Program-made: the position numbers and the translations under genes | Shown here: one piece after another, positions 8,165 to 16,279 of the stretch | How the letters are laid out: every line of letters begins with the position of its first letter | Position numbering within the stretch: the first letter of the stretch is position 1 | The notes under the pieces: model-generated | What the model saw: only the letters and a program-made list of their open reading frames with translations | The model's database searches: none | What the model was told of the DNA's origin: nothing | Source: Candidatus Borrarchaeum weybense | GTDB taxonomy: Archaea; Asgardarchaeota; Sifarchaeia; Borrarchaeales; Borrarchaeaceae | Length of the DNA: 64,000 bases | Assembly (NCBI GenBank): GCA_019057385.1 | Contig: JAHQJS010000006.1 | Coordinates: 434,001 to 498,000 of the forward strand | Reading direction: 5' to 3'

Positions 8165-9379
8165 CTAATTCAAACCAAAAACAAGAATATACTCCAGTTT
8201 AAGCGCCCTTGGGTCGTATGAATATCGTCCTGTGGTATACCAGGGTTTACGAGAGATAATTCGCTCTATCTTGAAACCCTTATCAGTCGCTAAATTGATA
8301 ATTACTTTATGCGTGGCTAAGGGTTTTTTTCTAATTGTACAATCTCCTATAACGACGCAACATTTTCTATTGGGTTTTATAACTCTGTACATTTCAGTTA
8401 AGCATTTATCTAGGTCTGAAAAGTATTTGTCCACTAATTTTTTATTTGTAGCTGGCCATGCCCGAATTTCTTCTTTTCTAGTTGTTAAATATTTAAGATC
8501 TAACCAATGCATCGTTGGTTTGAAAACAGGTGCATAATCAAACGCATTAAGATATGGAGGATGCGAAATTATCAAATCAACACTTTCATCATCTACTATT
8601 TTCTGTAGATCTCTACTATCGTGCTGAAATACCTTCGTAAATACATCTTTTGCTGTTTCTTGTGAAAATAATTTCATTCTTTCAATCATGTCTTCAACTT
8701 TGTCTTTAAATGCTACAAGGACTTTGCGTGGCTTCTTTTTTTTGTTAATGTGTGGTCTTACCTCTCCATCGAATGCTAAACTGCAACGACGGATTATAGC
8801 TCCAAATGCTAGTTTAAAAAAATCTTTGAGAGCATCATCTTCCTCTAACCCAAATACATGATGCCTTAAAACGCCCAAATGATTTATTTGCTTTGATGTA
8901 AACCATTTATCAATTGAGGAAAAATCTGCTTTTGATGGTATAGATAAAGTAACTTCATTATTTTTCTCTTCAAGATTTGAAATGTCGAGAGAGGACTTTT
9001 GTAATAAATCCATAAACGTATCTGACAATTTTCGTGGATCAATTATAGTTGTTTTTACTTTTGAGGCAAGAACACCGAGAGGATTGATCTCTACTCCAAT
9101 CGAGTTTCTTCCATGCAGTTTTGCTTCCACTAAGCCCGTGCCACAACCGGCAAAATTGTCTAGGATGATATCTTGCCTTTCAGTATATCTTTTTACCAAA
9201 TTTGTCGCGATAGGTGGTATATACTTTCCATAGTATCGAACAAAATTGTGTGTAAGATACGCCAATTGAGGAATTGTGTCCCTGATATCCCACTCCTCTT
9301 TTGGAATTATTTTATAGTCTTCTTCAGTAATATGTGCGTTCCACATTGAATTCACATAGATATCTTTCGTGCTTTTCAC
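8165..9379 (-). CDS. DNA methyltransferase (N4/N6-type, orphan)
   Basis: 404-residue SAM-dependent methyltransferase. Motif I is NFAGCGTGLVEAKLHG followed by GVEINPLG, and the catalytic motif IV is SHPPY (ISHPPYLNAFDYAP), the S/D-PPY form of enzymes methylating exocyclic amino groups of cytosine or adenine. Motif order (I before IV) and the spacer of about 170 residues fit this class. No restriction endonuclease or specificity subunit lies nearby, so it looks like an orphan. The GTG at 9379 is only about 10 nt from a TATA-like CTATAAAG, so the in-frame ATG at 9346 is a plausible true start. An RNA target cannot be excluded. Confidence 0.75.
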   Translation of the reverse strand: MKSTKDIYVNSMWNAHITEEDYKIIPKEEWDIRDTIPQLAYLTHNFVRYYGKYIPPIATNLVKRYTERQDIILDNFAGCGTGLVEAKLHGRNSIGVEINPLGVLASKVKTTIIDPRKLSDTFMDLLQKSSLDISNLEEKNNEVTLSIPSKADFSSIDKWFTSKQINHLGVLRHHVFGLEEDDALKDFFKLAFGAIIRRCSLAFDGEVRPHINKKKKPRKVLVAFKDKVEDMIERMKLFSQETAKDVFTKVFQHDSRDLQKIVDDESVDLIISHPPYLNAFDYAPVFKPTMHWLDLKYLTTRKEEIRAWPATNKKLVDKYFSDLDKCLTEMYRVIKPNRKCCVVIGDCTIRKKPLATHKVIINLATDKGFKIERIISRKPWYTTGRYSYDPRALKLEYILVFGLN

Positions 9380-9600
9380 TTTTTAACTTTATAGTTAAGA
9401 GAATATTAAAGTATAAAAGTGTGTAAAATGTATAATAGTAAATGGCTTTGAAATTTACTGTAACGTTCTAAAGGCTTGAATATTGCTAGGGACGGAAAAA
9501 AAAGGATAAATTCTTGATCATTTTAATTTTTGCAGATCATTTTTTCAGTACGTCGATGAGGGGCGCTGAATAATCACCTAGATGAAGAGAGGAGGAGATA

Positions 9601-10107
9601 ATGTCAAAAAACACGAAAACACCTTTTCCGGCACTAAAGAGAGGGCTTCCCTGGGAACTAAAATGTAAATTTGCACAGGGACAATTGACGACCCTGTTCA
9701 AGGGTATAATGAATGAAATTCGAGAAAAATATGACGCGGTTGCAGCACTTGAAATTGCTGAAAAGACTTGGAAAAGAGAGGATAGAGTAAAGAATATGGT
9801 AAAAACACTTAAAGATGTTTTCAAAATCGAGGGCAACGATATGGAAGCAATGAATAAGTGGTGGAACATTTATTGGGAGCTGACTGGTGTTGAAGCTACT
9901 TATCTTGAATTGAGTGAAACATACACGAAAACTAAAATCACTAACTGTCCATGGAGCACAACAGATCCCAAGGATATCTGCAACTGGTGCACAATCTACA
10001 GTAATATTATTGAAAAGGCCATGAATCCAAAGGCTACAATTAAACGACTTAAAGGAATGTGTGCAGGAGATCAATATTGTGAATTCTTTACAAAAATCGA
10101 AGAGTGA
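9601..10107 (+). CDS. ATC-hydrolase-like Cys-containing protein
   Basis: 168 residues with ATG preceded by GAGGAG. The N-terminal two thirds are helical and charged. The C-terminal part has KITNCPW, then ICNWCTIY, then NPKATIKRLKGMCAGDQYCEF. This spacing of conserved cysteines with a terminal GD-x-x-C-F resembles the L-2-amino-thiazoline-4-carboxylic acid hydrolase-like family, whose members in archaea are mostly uncharacterised. The family assignment is from memory of the motif pattern. It stands between the methyltransferase and the cobalt transporter operon and is transcribed away from the former. Confidence 0.5.
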   Translation: MSKNTKTPFPALKRGLPWELKCKFAQGQLTTLFKGIMNEIREKYDAVAALEIAEKTWKREDRVKNMVKTLKDVFKIEGNDMEAMNKWWNIYWELTGVEATYLELSETYTKTKITNCPWSTTDPKDICNWCTIYSNIIEKAMNPKATIKRLKGMCAGDQYCEFFTKIEE

Positions 10108-10156
10108 AGATATGGTAAATAATCGTGACCTAGAAGCAATCTCCACTTTTTAAAAC

Positions 10157-10915
10157 TTAGAGAGTTCCTAATAGTTCATCTAACTCTGAGGGATCTCCTA
10201 AAGCCTCTTTCACTATTTCGTTCTGCAATCCCTCAACGGTAGGTCCACAGAAGATCATTTTCCCTCTATTTAGAACAAGTAAGTTTTCTGACCATTTATG
10301 AAATCGTTGATCATGAGATGCAAATAAAATAGCCAATTCTTTTTCTTGTGTAATCTCGTTTAGAAGTTTAATTAGCGCTATTGTTGTCGGTAAATCGAGA
10401 TTTGCATAGGGTTCATCAAATATTAGCATTTTTGGATCCATGGCTAAAACGCCTGCAATTGCGACCCTCTTCTTTTGACCGAAACTTAAGTTAAATGGAG
10501 AATAGTCTTTCCATTCTTCCATTCCCATTTTCCTAAGAGCATCATATACAATTTCTTCAACTTCATTTTCTGGAAGTCCTAAATTTCTAGGCCCAAAGGC
10601 CACATCTTCAAAACAAGTCGTAGCAAAGACTTGATTATCCGGATTTTGAAAAACAAATCCGACCTCTCTTCTAATTTCATCAAAATTTTCTTTATTAACA
10701 ATCTTATCGAAAACACGTACCTCTCCTTTAATTGGGGTATTTAATCCTACAATCATTTTCAAAAGCGTTGTTTTTCCAGCCCCATTTGGACCTGCGATGG
10801 CAAATTTAGTTCCTTGAGGAACTGAAAAACTAATATCTTCCATTAGAAATCCTTTTGAACCATGTTGATATTGAAATGAAACGTCCTTAAACTCCACTGC
10901 CACTGAGTAATCCAC
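10157..10915 (-). CDS. cbiO: Cobalt/nickel ECF transporter ATPase CbiO
   Basis: ATP-binding subunit of an energy-coupling-factor transporter. The Walker A is GPNGAGKTT, the Q-loop lies in FVFQNPDNQVF, the signature is NLSFGQKKR, Walker B is MLIFDEP and the switch histidine is in FASHD. The FQNPDNQ Q-loop and the GPRNLG stretch are typical of CbiO/EcfA. I chose the GTG at 10915, which has GGAGGAG 5 nt upstream and overlaps the end of cbiQ by 29 bp; the longer frame back to 10960 adds residues without homology. It is the last gene of the cbiM-PDGLE-cbiQ-cbiO operon. Confidence 0.93.
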   Translation of the reverse strand: MDYSVAVEFKDVSFQYQHGSKGFLMEDISFSVPQGTKFAIAGPNGAGKTTLLKMIVGLNTPIKGEVRVFDKIVNKENFDEIRREVGFVFQNPDNQVFATTCFEDVAFGPRNLGLPENEVEEIVYDALRKMGMEEWKDYSPFNLSFGQKKRVAIAGVLAMDPKMLIFDEPYANLDLPTTIALIKLLNEITQEKELAILFASHDQRFHKWSENLLVLNRGKMIFCGPTVEGLQNEIVKEALGDPSELDELLGTL

Positions 10916-11747
10916 TAATACTCCTCCAAATCCATGTGATAATGTAACTCTCGATGTCAATCGGAAGCCATAGTTCTATTATAATCCAAATTACTATACA
11001 AAGAACAATGCAAGTTGCTAATAATGCATATTCTTTTTTCTTTAATCTAGTTTTTCTGAATTGTATCTTGCTTTTAAGTCCTCGAAGGGACATCGCCTCA
11101 TAAACTGCAAGCCCTCTATCATATGAGCGAATGAAGATCATACCTAACATTGCCGCCGCCGCCGCAAAACGTGACTTTTTTGTACCCAAATGTAACCCTC
11201 TTAGAGTCTGAGCCGTTCTAACAGTTGCCGCTTCCTCAAAGATAAGAGGTGCGTAACGTAAGATGAGCATTATCATTGATACCATTGTTTCCGGCAGACG
11301 AATATCTCTTAACCCGTCCACAAACTCTTGCATGGTCATCGAGGACGTAAATGTTGTGATTATCAAAACCGCACAGATCCCTCTAAGCATTATCAGGGCA
11401 AAAAATCGCAATCCTTCTTGGTAGACATTTACCGTGAACCCTAAAAGTTGAAATGTAGTGATAATTGCATCAGGAGACCCTTTTGAAAACGTGTTAAAGA
11501 TTCCGAGGGAAAACAGCACAGGAATTGCCACCCATGAATGCTCTATGGCATGAAGAATTCGCCCTTGTAGTGACTTTGCGATAACTAATGCGCAAATGAA
11601 AGTCAAAAAAATTATGACGAAATCTGTGTTTGCGACAACTGCGACTGCAAATGCAATCATGAGTACAACTTTCGCTGCAGGTGATAACTGTGGAGGACTT
11701 TCCTCACTAAATTTTCTAAAAGGTAACGTAAAGTAGTGCCCTTTCAT
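10887..11747 (-). CDS. cbiQ: Cobalt/nickel ECF transporter transmembrane protein CbiQ (EcfT)
   Basis: 286-residue membrane scaffold subunit that couples CbiO to the substrate-binding subunit. Several membrane segments lie in residues 25-165 and a last one near 235-260. The cytoplasmic coupling helices carry the A-R-G type motifs: AQTLRGLHLG and AMSLRGL, which dock onto the ATPases. Both motifs are intact. The gene follows the PDGLE gene by about 108 bp and overlaps cbiO, as expected in one operon. Confidence 0.9.
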   Translation of the reverse strand: MKGHYFTLPFRKFSEESPPQLSPAAKVVLMIAFAVAVVANTDFVIIFLTFICALVIAKSLQGRILHAIEHSWVAIPVLFSLGIFNTFSKGSPDAIITTFQLLGFTVNVYQEGLRFFALIMLRGICAVLIITTFTSSMTMQEFVDGLRDIRLPETMVSMIMLILRYAPLIFEEAATVRTAQTLRGLHLGTKKSRFAAAAAMLGMIFIRSYDRGLAVYEAMSLRGLKSKIQFRKTRLKKKEYALLATCIVLCIVIWIIIELWLPIDIESYIITWIWRSISGLLSGSGV

Positions 11748-11855
11748 AACTAAGATCTCCAGTGGGAGAGAAATTCTTCTAACAACTTATGGTGTCGTGA
11801 ATATAACAAGTATAAAAAAAAGATTGTGAAACTTACATATAAGTAAGAAAAAAAT

Positions 11856-12140
11856 TCAGCTTCTTTTTAGATACCGAACTGCCAGCATTATCACAATGAT
11901 GATTGCGAACACACTAACCATACCGACCGCCATAGTTAGAAGATCAGCCGCGAACCCTTCACCAAACGATAAAAAGCCGCCCTCTGCACCTTCCACGCCG
12001 ACTGCTTCGAACATTCTCTCAAGACCATCTGGATTTTCTGAGGCTATAAATGCAAATACAGCCATGATTACAAATGCTACTATCAGTGACAATATCACGT
12101 ATCTAGGAATTGTAAAACCTTCTTTAGTAGTTGCAGCCAT
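11856..12140 (-). CDS. PDGLE-domain small subunit of the cobalt transporter (CbiN-like)
   Basis: A 94-residue protein with a membrane segment at each end (about residues 14-34 and 68-90) and ENPDGLERMFEAVG between them. The PDGLE motif defines the small accessory subunit that replaces or resembles CbiN in many CbiMNQO/NikMNQO systems and supports metal loading of the M subunit. The ATG at 12140 has GAGGTG about 7 nt upstream, located inside the end of cbiM; only 10 bp separate the two genes, suggesting coupled translation. Confidence 0.88.
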   Translation of the reverse strand: MAATTKEGFTIPRYVILSLIVAFVIMAVFAFIASENPDGLERMFEAVGVEGAEGGFLSFGEGFAADLLTMAVGMVSVFAIIIVIMLAVRYLKRS

Positions 12141-12150
12141 TATTTTCACC

Positions 12151-12816
12151 TCATTCGGATGTCATAACTCCAGGTGCCAATTCGAAATGTGTCAACTCTA
12201 GAAGATCAGGGCGTACTTTTGTTGTGTATGCAACAATTGCCATTGAAATTACTGCCTCACCGATTCCAATTATTGCATGAAGTCCAACCATCCAACCAAT
12301 TACAAGTGCTGCTGGTTCTAATCCTGCAACTATCATTTCCAGGGAAGCAACGAAAGCTGCAACAACAGTAGCTACAAATCCTGCAATTCCGACAGCAATG
12401 GTTTTCGCGTTTTTATTATCTTTCATTAGTTTCGTGACAAGCCCTATGATAACCCAGCTTACTAAACCTCCAATAACTCCCATATTAAGCACATTAGCAC
12501 CGTAAGCTGTAATACCGCCGTCGCCAAAGAATGCCTGCACTAATAAAACACTTGCAATAATCACTATTGCGCCAGCAGGCCCCACATAGGCAGTAGCTAG
12601 AGCTGTGCCCACAAGATGACCACTTGAACCGTAAGGTACTGGGAAGTTGAACATCTGAGCTGCAAAAATGCCCGCTGCTAAAACGCCAAGAAGCGGTATG
12701 TGTTTGTCTTCGAGACCTTTTCCTATTCTATAGATCGAATATGCTATAAAAATTACTGCAATTATCAAATAGACAATCGCTTGTTCTATAGGAATAATTC
12801 CATCGGGAATATGCAT
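12151..12816 (-). CDS. cbiM: Cobalt (or nickel) ECF transporter substrate-binding subunit CbiM
   Basis: 221 residues beginning MHIPDGIIP. In this family the N-terminal Met-His forms part of the metal site, so the start is certain; TAGGAGGAG lies about 8 nt upstream. Six to seven hydrophobic segments follow, with VPYGSSGHLVGTALA and a conserved His in VGLHAIIGIGEA, both typical of CbiM. Metal choice between cobalt and nickel cannot be read from the sequence; cobalt is favoured because B12 enzymes are encoded nearby, although a NikR-like regulator sits 3 kb away. It leads the operon and has a striking inverted repeat around its TATA box. Confidence 0.92.
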   Translation of the reverse strand: MHIPDGIIPIEQAIVYLIIAVIFIAYSIYRIGKGLEDKHIPLLGVLAAGIFAAQMFNFPVPYGSSGHLVGTALATAYVGPAGAIVIIASVLLVQAFFGDGGITAYGANVLNMGVIGGLVSWVIIGLVTKLMKDNKNAKTIAVGIAGFVATVVAAFVASLEMIVAGLEPAALVIGWMVGLHAIIGIGEAVISMAIVAYTTKVRPDLLELTHFELAPGVMTSE

Positions 12817-12847
12817 CTTATTGACTCCTCCTATTTTTTTCTTGTCT

Positions 12848-12897
12848 CTCTGTAATTTAGAGGCGTTGTATATAGGTATTACTGCCTCTTTACAGAG
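12848..12897 (-). promoter_or_regulatory. Inverted repeat spanning the cbiM promoter (candidate metal-responsive operator)
   Basis: Arms CTCTGTAA and AGAGGC at 12848-12864 are matched by GCCTCT and TTACAGAG at 12884-12897, giving 14 complementary positions with a 3-nt offset on one side. The 19-nt centre contains the TATA-like sequence CTATATAC (read on the minus strand), correctly placed for cbiM. A dimeric regulator bound here would cover the TATA box. The nearest candidate regulator is the NikR-like protein at 15.7 kb. Alternatively the repeat forms a hairpin. Regulator identity is inference. Confidence 0.5.
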
Positions 12898-13066
12898 AAA
12901 ACTTATTAGAATATTACTGATTACGGTATTCGTAAGACTCCAAAAAAGAATATAAGTGTTACTCTATTGCGAGCGCGTAATATCACAGACACAAAAAACA
13001 TCTTTTAATTGCTTGTGATTATTGATATCCAGCCTGCGAGATTAGATTAATAATATAAAAACGTTC

Positions 13067-13252
13067 TCAGAATACCTGGGCATCCAATAAATCTCTAATT
13101 TCAAAAACTATTTTCAAATATCGATCAATTTGTGATAGCAGTAACTCTAATTCTCCGCTATCTATATTTTTTAGAATAGGATGTCCTACATCATTTCTAG
13201 TCAATCGATATGATTTGAAACCTGTATCAACGATATCATCAAATTCGAACAA
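13067..13252 (-). CDS. Small protein of unknown function, coupled to the upstream HTH/LAGLIDADG gene
   Basis: 61 residues, acidic, with a C-terminal half that looks like one amphipathic helix (LELLLSQIDRYLKIVFEIRD). Its ATG lies 14 bp inside the end of the preceding gene, indicating translational coupling. No family recognised. The overlap and reasonable composition argue that it is real. Confidence 0.45.
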   Translation of the reverse strand: MFEFDDIVDTGFKSYRLTRNDVGHPILKNIDSGELELLLSQIDRYLKIVFEIRDLLDAQVF

Positions 13253-14075
13253 CTTTATTGATGATTAATTTCTCTAATCCTTGCTTTTTAGTAGTTACAT
13301 GCAACTTAAGGTCAAATTCTGAATACATCAGTTCATAAAGTCTCACTAATGATTCTGAAGCTGAAATTCTCATTCTATAACCATAAATTGTGTTATCAAT
13401 TGTATATCGCCCAAGGAGTTCAGCAATGTCCTGTAGAAATAAGATTGAGGAATTTCCAATAATCACATGAAGAGACTTCTTATGTAAATTAACACCGCCT
13501 TCACATTCAAAGGTTGCTCGTAATACTGCACCGTGTAGCTTCGGATCGGTAGATTTCATTATCAGTCGTGGCAATTTCACCAGTCCGCTTTTCACTCCCA
13601 ATGGGACTCCGTAAGTGTATATTAAAAGACCTGCTAATTCCGCAGAATAAATGTTGAAAGTACCCAACATGCCAGGTTTGAACTTGTAGCCATGGCTACT
13701 CCATCCTATATGCAATGCCGGTGTTATAGTTAGTATATGGCACATGATATCTCGAAATTCAACACAATCCTCTTTTCTAAAAGCAAATTGCACTCTTCGC
13801 TCTCGCAGGTGGCCATCACATAAAACTGAAGTTATGAAATATACCCCTTCTGGAGTCAGCAGTTTCACATTGCTCAAATCTTTTTTATATTTCCTTTGAA
13901 CTTCAGGTTTTCTATAGCCTACCATTCCTTTTTTTCGTAATTGCCTTATTCTATAATCAACTGATTCTAAACTGCGCCCTAATTTAACAGCTATTTGTTC
14001 ATAACTGAACGTTGTGTGTTTCCATAATTCTATCATTTTTTGTTCTTCTTCTGGCGTCCATGGCCTTCCCCGCAT
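13239..14075 (-). CDS. HTH plus LAGLIDADG-like homing endonuclease-type protein
   Basis: 278 residues. The N-terminus (about residues 4-48) is a Myb/SANT-like helix-turn-helix beginning RPWTPEEEQKMIELW and continuing SYEQIAVKLGRS. The rest resembles a LAGLIDADG domain pair: VYFITSVLCDGHLRER near residue 85 and VLRATFECEGGVNLH near residue 190 occupy the places of the two signature helices, each with an acidic residue (Asp and Glu). It is not inside an intron or intein, so it is either a free-standing homing endonuclease or a domesticated DNA-binding regulator. ATG at 14075 is chosen over the TTG two codons upstream. It is followed by the coupled 61-residue gene. Confidence 0.6.
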   Translation of the reverse strand: MRGRPWTPEEEQKMIELWKHTTFSYEQIAVKLGRSLESVDYRIRQLRKKGMVGYRKPEVQRKYKKDLSNVKLLTPEGVYFITSVLCDGHLRERRVQFAFRKEDCVEFRDIMCHILTITPALHIGWSSHGYKFKPGMLGTFNIYSAELAGLLIYTYGVPLGVKSGLVKLPRLIMKSTDPKLHGAVLRATFECEGGVNLHKKSLHVIIGNSSILFLQDIAELLGRYTIDNTIYGYRMRISASESLVRLYELMYSEFDLKLHVTTKKQGLEKLIINKVVRI

Positions 14076-14540
14076 TTTCAATCACAACCTTTTATTAGCC
14101 ATGATTTTTAAACTCCCCTCTATTTGCTGAATACTCTACCAAGTGGTCTGATTGGAGAAAAGAGGCTAAATTGGTTATCGGGTGTCTTGATAGAATACTT
14201 CAACTCTTTCTCACCTTCATAATATCTCCTTTGTAAAGAGTTGTGAATGGTCGTAAACAAAAAGGAAAAAACGCAGGGTTGGTGTAGTTTAGCAGCATTA
14301 GAGAATACTATTGTTTTCCTTCAAGTTAATTATCAAACAGCAAAGGTAATTTATAAAGAAAATCGTTTTTTACAGCATTTTATCAAATCTTTGAGTCGTT
14401 TAGAATAATAAATTATGCAGAGTTCTTCACTTTCACGAAATTCAAAATTGCAAATATCATAACATAAAAGAATACTGTTTTTCTCATTGTACTTATTCTT
14501 TGAGAGTAATTAACAAATAACATGAAAGGACGTTTGAATT
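14076..14540. other. Intergenic region, about 465 bp
   Basis: A+T-rich and without a plausible reading frame on either strand. It separates a leftward gene (HTH/LAGLIDADG) from a rightward gene, so it must hold two divergent promoters; several TATA-like AT runs occur but none stands out. No tRNA or repeat was found. Confidence 0.5.
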
Positions 14541-15170
14541 ATGGGACGGAAAAAAAAAGAATCTATTGAAAAAACACTAAAAGACAGTTTTGCCAACGCA
14601 TTTCCCGACACAACTCCTCCCTTAGAAGAGGACAAAAATCCAAAAAGCATTGTAGTGACAACTCCTTCTGAATTAAATCCTCGCTTAGCGAAGGAGATTG
14701 AAGTTTCAAACATTCCCAAGTTACAAGGAGTAACTCTCGAAGAAGACGAGATAATTACGCCTGAAGGAGAGGTTTATAAGATAGAAAAAGCCACACACGG
14801 TCTTAATTATACAAAAAGTGAGCGAACCGCGGCATTTCGAAAATTAATGACAGCCATTTCATATGGCGAGGAAAGGGAAGTCACTATCGATGGAAAAAAA
14901 CAAAAAATAACGATCCGTAGAACGGATATTTTTCCAGGAGATTTAACACCATATGCACAATATTGTGAAAACCCCGAATGTAAAGAACTATTCATACCAG
15001 AACCCGAAGGAAAAGGGAAAAAAATAATTTCTAGGAACGCATTAACCGTAGAAACGATTTATGATGGTGCGGACATCATCGTTATAAAAACATGTAATCG
15101 TTGTAATGCACAACACATTACCGTGTCCGATATGCGCGCGACTCGATTTTTTATGGTATCTCGAACGTGA
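14541..15170 (+). CDS. Protein of unknown function with a C-terminal Cys pair zinc site
   Basis: 209 residues with a very polar, Lys/Glu/Pro-rich N-terminal third, then a folded C-terminal part. CENPECKELF and later TCNRCNAQH supply four cysteines and a histidine that could bind zinc. No family was recognised. Its stop codon falls inside the left terminal repeat of the small IS605-derived element at 15167-15309, so the C-terminus (ending FFMVSRT) may have been trimmed by that insertion. Upstream ATG spacing is poor in Shine-Dalgarno signal, but the start at MGRKKKES looks natural. Confidence 0.6.
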   Translation: MGRKKKESIEKTLKDSFANAFPDTTPPLEEDKNPKSIVVTTPSELNPRLAKEIEVSNIPKLQGVTLEEDEIITPEGEVYKIEKATHGLNYTKSERTAAFRKLMTAISYGEEREVTIDGKKQKITIRRTDIFPGDLTPYAQYCENPECKELFIPEPEGKGKKIISRNALTVETIYDGADIIVIKTCNRCNAQHITVSDMRATRFFMVSRT

Positions 15171-15309
15171 ACTACCCACCGCTCAAGCAGTGGACTTTCT
15201 TGCTTAGTTGCATGTAAACTTGTAGAAAATGTTGCCTGAAATGAGCAGGGGAGTGAACTGAAACTAAGTACAGCTACAAGCCTCACAGCTTTAGCGTGAG
15301 GTAGTTTAC
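15167..15309. repeat. IS605-derived mini-element with inverted ends
   Basis: 143 bp, no gene. At 15167-15205 the sequence starts GTGAACTACC followed by a hairpin CCACCGCTCAAGCAGTGG. At 15278-15309 it ends with CCTCACAGCTTTAGCGTGAGG followed by TAGTTTAC. Each end is a hairpin flanked by the GTAGTT(C/T)AC motif that marks IS200/IS605 right ends, here pointing in opposite directions. This resembles a palindrome-associated or MITE-type derivative. The two hairpins differ from those of the larger relic at 1.7-2.1 kb, so they derive from another element. Confidence 0.5.
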
Positions 15310-15409
15310 TGGTCATTCTCTTTCCTCTTTTTCTCTGCACGAGTTTTCATGCAATTCAGAATCTATTTATATACAAGAACGTGTGAATAGTACTACAGGA
15401 GGGGATAAT

Positions 15410-15574
15410 ATGGGTCTTGAAATGGAAGTAGAATCGATTATCAAGAAATTAAAGGCAGAAACAAAGGGTATAAAGGATACTACTACCAAATTAGCTATTT
15501 TGAGTTTAACGAAAATCGCAGAAGGCATGTTAAAAAAAATTAACAACCTAGAGGAGCAATTAAAAGTTAGCTAA
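15410..15574 (+). CDS. Small helical protein of unknown function
   Basis: 54 residues from an ATG with GGAGGGG about 6 nt upstream, one of the strongest ribosome binding sites in the window. The protein looks like one or two amphipathic helices (MEVESIIKKLKAE and TKIAEGMLKKINNLEEQL), suggesting a coiled coil or oligomerising peptide. An in-frame GTG at 15383 would include the Shine-Dalgarno in the coding region and is rejected. No family recognised. Confidence 0.55.
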   Translation: MGLEMEVESIIKKLKAETKGIKDTTTKLAILSLTKIAEGMLKKINNLEEQLKVS

Positions 15575-15664
15575 AAACGAAATATCTCGCAGCAATTAAA
15601 AATGTACAAAGCTGTAAGGCCATATGCTTAGTTAACTTCAGGCAGATCTATAATACAATATCTT

Positions 15665-16087
15665 CTACGGCTCGTCAGCATCTGCTTTTATGGTAACCAC
15701 GCGAAGTTCATGAATTCCTCGAAGCACGGTTAAATCATCTTTTAGTTTTTTTATTTCTGAAGCCTTTCCATGACATACAAGCACTTCTAAACAGTGCTCC
15801 GAATGCAGATGGCTGTGCGTACGGGCCTTTACGAGTTCGGTGTATTTGTGAAAAACTGTCGATAATCTCTCAGAAGATGAGGCGTCCTCTTCGTACAGTA
15901 TTGTTATCGTTGCAATAAACATACTATCATGCTGATTTGTTAGCCATGCATCCTCTGAGATTAAAACTCGAATTGCTTTTCTTATGACTTCAGAACGACT
16001 TGCATAGCCCTCTCTTTCAGTTATGCTATCCACCTGGTCAATTAACTTCATCGGTAATGACATACTTATTACGGGAATCGTTATCAC
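15665..16087 (-). CDS. nikR: NikR-like metal-responsive ribbon-helix-helix regulator
   Basis: About 140 residues. The N-terminal ribbon-helix-helix domain reads VISMSLPMKLIDQVDSI and ASRSEVIRKAIRVLI. The C-terminal ACT-like domain carries HSHLHSEHCLEVLVCHG, the histidine-cysteine nickel site of NikR (H-x-H...HCLEV). In NikR, nickel binding allows the tetramer to bind palindromic operators and repress uptake genes. The start is uncertain: TTG at 16093, GTG at 16087 or ATG at 16063; the beta strand needed before SLP favours GTG or TTG. The cobalt/nickel transporter operon 3 kb away is a possible target. Confidence 0.85.
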   Translation of the reverse strand: MITIPVISMSLPMKLIDQVDSITEREGYASRSEVIRKAIRVLISEDAWLTNQHDSMFIATITILYEEDASSSERLSTVFHKYTELVKARTHSHLHSEHCLEVLVCHGKASEIKKLKDDLTVLRGIHELRVVTIKADADEP

Positions 16088-16279
16088 CAACAAAAAACGT
16101 TAATCATCTATCAACTTGTGAGACTATAGTTTACTTACTACTTAAAAGATAATAAATAAATAAATAAATTCCTCCATGTTCTCGATTAACAACAAAGAGA
16201 GGATTTCTTGATAATAAGTTTATTTGGTCAAATAACCTAAAAGATTCTTTCCAGAACAAAGTTTTTGGAGACGGAACGC

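Noticed and set aside
8232..8537. Rightward open frame opposite the methyltransferase gene
   Set aside because: It lies wholly within the methyltransferase coding region on the other strand and its product has no protein-like motifs.
12817..13066. Cobalamin riboswitch upstream of cbiM
   Set aside because: B12 riboswitches are rare in archaea, and no B12-box-like sequence was seen; the inverted repeat around the TATA box is better read as an operator.
16151..16169. AAAT tandem repeat
   Set aside because: Four or five copies of AATA/TAAA in an A+T-rich spacer are expected by chance and show no link to a gene feature.
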